NCBI GenBank assembly: GCA_017883205.1
Contig: JADGNZ010000023.1
Span: 30,019 to 94,018 of the forward strand
Source: Thermoanaerobaculia bacterium
GTDB lineage: Bacteria; Acidobacteriota; Thermoanaerobaculia; Gp7-AA8
Direction of reading: 5' to 3'
DNA: 64,000 nt
The position numbers and the translations under genes are program-made. Shown here piece by piece: positions 61,767 through 64,000 of this stretch. Position 1 is the stretch's first letter; the number at the start of each line of letters is the position of its first letter. The notes under the pieces were generated by a model. It was not told where the DNA came from and did not search any database. It saw nothing but the letters and a program-made list of their open reading frames with translations.

Positions 61767-62476
61767 TGTGTCAGGACTGCGGATGTGGAGACACCAACCT
61801 CGTGCCGCTGGAGCTGCAGACGCGCATTCTCGCGCGCAATGACAGCACGGCCGAGCACAATCGCCAGCATTTTCGCGAGCGCGGCATCTTCACCGTCAAC
61901 CTGATGGGCTCGCCCGGTTCGGGAAAGACCGCGGTGCTCGAAGCGACCGCCCGCATGTTCAAGAACGGACGCCGCCTTGCCGCAATCGCCGGCGATCTGG
62001 CCACCGACAACGACGCCGCGCGCCTCGTGCGTGCGGGCATCCGCTCGTGCGCGATCGAGACCGGACAGGCCTGCCACCTCGATGCGGAGATGGTCCATCA
62101 CGAGCTGCATCACCTCGATCTCGAAGGCGTCGAGTTTCTCTTCATCGAGAACGTGGGCAATCTCGTCTGCCCGGCCGTCTACGACCTCGGCCAAAGCGTC
62201 AACGTCGTTGCTCTTTCGGTGACCGAGGGAGAGGATAAGCCGCTCAAATACCCGACGATGTTTGCGAAGGCCGATCTGGTGCTCCTGACCAAGCTCGATC
62301 TCCTGCCGCATCTGCCGAATGTGGACATGACCGCGATCCGCAACGCGATCGCCAAGGTCATGCCCGATCCCCACATCATTCGCATGTCGGCGCAGGACGA
62401 CGCTGGAGTGGATGGATGGGTTGCCTGGCTGCGCGAGCGGCGGGCAGCGCAAGTTCATGAGGTGGTTTCCGCGTGA
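61766..62476 (+). CDS. hypB: Hydrogenase nickel-insertion GTPase HypB
   Basis: A 236-residue SIMIBI GTPase. MCQDCGCGD supplies the N-terminal nickel site (CxxCGC), there is no long His-rich stretch, the P-loop is GSPGSGKT and the metal-binding switch has TGQACHLDAEMVHHEL. KYPTMFAKADLVLLTKLDLL holds the guanine-specificity motif. It drives nickel delivery to HypA or the large subunit. The stop overlaps the start of the following transporter gene (GTGA). Confidence 0.95.
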   Translation: MCQDCGCGDTNLVPLELQTRILARNDSTAEHNRQHFRERGIFTVNLMGSPGSGKTAVLEATARMFKNGRRLAAIAGDLATDNDAARLVRAGIRSCAIETGQACHLDAEMVHHELHHLDLEGVEFLFIENVGNLVCPAVYDLGQSVNVVALSVTEGEDKPLKYPTMFAKADLVLLTKLDLLPHLPNVDMTAIRNAIAKVMPDPHIIRMSAQDDAGVDGWVAWLRERRAAQVHEVVSA

Positions 62477-63135
62477 ACGGAGTCACTTGGACGCTCGTCC
62501 TCGCCGCGGCAACGGTGGGGTCGCTGCACACGACGGCGCCCGATCACTGGATGCCGTTCGCGGCGCTGGCGCGGGCGCGAGGCTGGAGTCCGGCGCGCAC
62601 CGCACGAACGACGATTCTCTGCGGGCTCGGACACGTGACGGTGTCTGCCGCACTCGGCATCGCCGCGGCCTTCGCCGGTCTGAGCGTGATACACCTCCTC
62701 GGCGGGAAGTTTCAATCGATCGGCAACGCGTTGCTGATCGCGTTCGGAACGGTCTACATGATCTGGGGGATCCGCCGCAGCCTGCGCCGCGATCCGCTCG
62801 CGCCGACACACGCCCACGATCATCGTCACGTGCCCGGCCGCAACGATCACGACCACGGCCTCACCGAGTGGTCGCTGTTCCTTCTCTTCTCGGCCGACCC
62901 ATGCGTCGCCGTCGTGCCGATGGTCATGGCTGCGGCGGGAGTGGGCTGGCGAACGACCGGAGCCGTCGTCGCCTCGTACGAACTGGCGACGATCGGGACG
63001 ATGGTCATCCTCGTCACCGCCGCCCACGCCGGCGTCCGCGCGCTGCGCATGCCCTGGATCGACCGCCACAGCCACGCCGTCGCCGGCGCCGTGATCATCA
63101 CCCTCGGCATCGCGATGGCCGTGCTGGGGATCTGA
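62473..63135 (+). CDS. Membrane protein, nickel/cobalt transporter-like
   Basis: A 220-residue protein with about six helices and a GTG start at 62473. The first helix has VGSLHTTAPDHWMPFAALARA, a His-x5-DH pattern comparable to the metal-selecting motif of NiCoT and UreH-type transporters. A His/Asp-rich cytosolic loop (THAHDHRHVPGRNDHDHG) sits in the middle, as in RcnA-like and UreH-like proteins. I infer nickel supply for the hydrogenase from the overlap with hypB and from the histidines; transport direction cannot be told. It ends the hyp operon. Confidence 0.75.
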   Translation: MNGVTWTLVLAAATVGSLHTTAPDHWMPFAALARARGWSPARTARTTILCGLGHVTVSAALGIAAAFAGLSVIHLLGGKFQSIGNALLIAFGTVYMIWGIRRSLRRDPLAPTHAHDHRHVPGRNDHDHGLTEWSLFLLFSADPCVAVVPMVMAAAGVGWRTTGAVVASYELATIGTMVILVTAAHAGVRALRMPWIDRHSHAVAGAVIITLGIAMAVLGI

Positions 63136-63213
63136 CGAGCCGGCATTTCACGCTGCTGTCATCCACGCCCACACGGTGAGCTGTCCGCTCGCACAGCCGA
63201 TGTGCCGAATCGA

Positions 63214-63570
63214 GACATCAATGTGGAAAATCTGGACATCGATGTGTCGAGTCTCGACTTCAATGTCATCAATCGAGACATCGATGTGTCGAATCTCGAC
63301 TTCGATGTGGTCAATCGAGACATCGATGTGGAAAATCTTGCCATCGATGTGGTCAATCGACACTTCGATGTGGAAAATCTCGACATCGATGTGGAAAATC
63401 TCGACATCGATGTGGAAAATCTGGACATCGCAGTTAGAGATCTGGACATCGCAGTTAGAAATCTGGACATCGATGTGGTCAATCGAGACATCGATGTGGA
63501 AAATCTGGACATCGCAGTTAGAAATCTGGACATCAATGTCGAGAACGTCGATGTCGTCGTGGTCAATCGT
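63214..63570. repeat. Tandem array C, seventeen exact 21-bp units
   Basis: Seventeen units of exactly 21 bp (357 bp) without a single insertion or deletion. The most common half is GACATCGATGTGG followed by AAAATCT, TCAATCG or a variant GACATCGCAGTTAG. Most units contain the 10-bp palindrome ACATCGATGT. Frames on both strands stay open through the array (for example a heptad DIDVENL on the + strand) simply because the period is a multiple of three; no start with a ribosome-binding site is present. It lies 79 bp after the nickel-transporter-like gene. Confidence 0.9.
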
Positions 63571-63590
63571 GAGCCACCCCGCTGCCATGC

Positions 63591-63765
63591 TGGAGGCGGC
63601 GAGACGCCGCCTGGCCAGCCGGCGGGACGCCAGCGTTCCGCCGGCACAAGAGTGCCACCTGAGGATGACCTGAGAAGCACGGTGATCACACCTGCGGATG
63701 GCCATGCCACATGCGGATGGAACGCTGGCGTCCTCGCCGGCTGGCCCGGCGGCGTCTCGCCGCCG
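63591..63765. repeat. Dispersed palindrome, family D
   Basis: GGAGGCGGCGAGACGCCGCC and GACGCCAGCGTTCCGCCGG on the left; GGAACGCTGGCGTCCTCGCC and GGCGGCGTCTCGCCGCC on the right, with a 90-bp centre. It is the same family as at 13914. Confidence 0.8.
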
Positions 63766-63860
63766 TGAAGCGACAAGTCATCGAGCGGAATGTTCGTAGC
63801 CAGGTGTCGTCACTTTCGGTTTCGCCCCGCCCCGTTTGCCTTCCGCGACAACCGTCAATC

Positions 63861-63897
63861 GAGCGCCTTCTCCCCTCGTGCTTTTCGAGGGGAGGTG
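63861..63897. repeat. Half copy of family C repeat
   Basis: GAGCGCCTTCTCCCCTCGTG with CTTTTCGAGGGGAG, a short hairpin with the same GCGCCTTCTCCCC arm as the other family C copies. Confidence 0.6.
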
Positions 63898-63910
63898 TGC
63901 CGGTACGGAC

Positions 63911-63953
63911 CGGGAACATAGGTAACAGATCGGCCCGGGAACATAGGTGACAG
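63911..63953. repeat. Direct repeat resembling an insertion-sequence end
   Basis: CGGGAACATAGGTAACAG (63911) and CGGGAACATAGGTGACAG (63936) are a tandem pair 25 bp apart. Similar tandem 'CCTATGTTCCCGG' sequences are common at the ends of IS481-like elements. The element itself would lie beyond the window, so this is tentative. Confidence 0.35.
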
Positions 63954-64000
63954 TCGGGAACCGCCTCAGGCGTCGATTAGGCAGACGCCCTGGAAGCATC

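Noticed and set aside
63214..63570. Array C as a CRISPR
   Set aside because: Units are contiguous 21-mers without spacers, and no cas genes are near; the same holds for arrays A and B.
63148..63776. Open frames on both strands with heptad repeats (DIDVENL and similar)
   Set aside because: Multiple frames are open at once, no start is supported, and the frames run into a dispersed palindrome, so the array is better read as non-coding.

Overview
The window is GC-rich bacterial chromosome with dense gene packing, long spurious antisense reading frames and many families of dispersed intergenic palindromes. Gene content (DUF3011, DUF885 and DUF3313 proteins, an ArsS pair, a cytochrome-fused B-type oxidase, a Hyb-type hydrogenase) and the repeat families suggest a free-living aerobic or facultative bacterium, perhaps Acidobacteriota. 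That placement is a guess: no rRNA, tRNA or universal marker lies in the window.

Layout. 0-5.6 kb: a cut-off DUF4198 gene, a 42-bp tandem array, a DUF3313 lipoprotein, a DUF885 metallopeptidase-like protein and a HupE/UreJ-type membrane protein. 5.7-12.2 kb: one giant secreted protein (DUF11-like, three SdrD-B, four GEVED repeats, C-terminal anchor). 12.4-20.3 kb: an arsenosugar gene pair, a DUF3011 gene split by a frameshift, a Gln/Ala-rich exported protein, a zinc alcohol dehydrogenase, DUF488, a polytopic membrane protein and a Spy-like protein. 20.4-25.3 kb: a trans-sulfuration PLP enzyme, a small cytochrome c and a nine-haem cytochrome. 25.5-28.3 kb: a DUF4041/GIY-YIG gene with a coiled-coil partner. 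28.6-29.4 kb: a second tandem array. 29.6-33.5 kb: a cupredoxin lipoprotein, a CBS protein, citrate synthase and malic enzyme. 33.6-42.4 kb: two REP-associated (RAYT) transposase elements and a deleted relative flank a DUF2892-TolC-adaptor-RND efflux operon. 42.5-46.8 kb: Hsp20, then a five-gene haem-copper oxidase operon. 47.3-63.1 kb: a hydrogenase locus. 63.2-64.0 kb: a third tandem array and repeats.

The hydrogenase locus is the main functional unit. hybOABC encode an exported, membrane-bound [NiFe] uptake hydrogenase that would feed electrons to quinone, and hybD encodes its protease. hypF-C-D-E, two extra genes, hypA-B and a nickel-transporter-like gene build the NiFe(CN)2CO centre. The two extra genes, a formyltransferase and an enoyl-CoA-hydratase homologue between hypE and hypA, look like HypX, the aerobic CO-ligand synthase, in two polypeptides. 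Together with the oxidase encoded next door this suggests hydrogen oxidation coupled to oxygen respiration. An HD phosphohydrolase and a YwgA-like gene sit on the opposite strand inside this locus.

The most unusual features are the two-gene HypX, three unrelated tandem arrays that share a period near 21 bp (two helical turns), and repeat elements that enter coding sequence: palindromes inside both transposase genes, palindromes that supply stop codons, and a 63-bp repeat inside the HypX-like hydratase gene.
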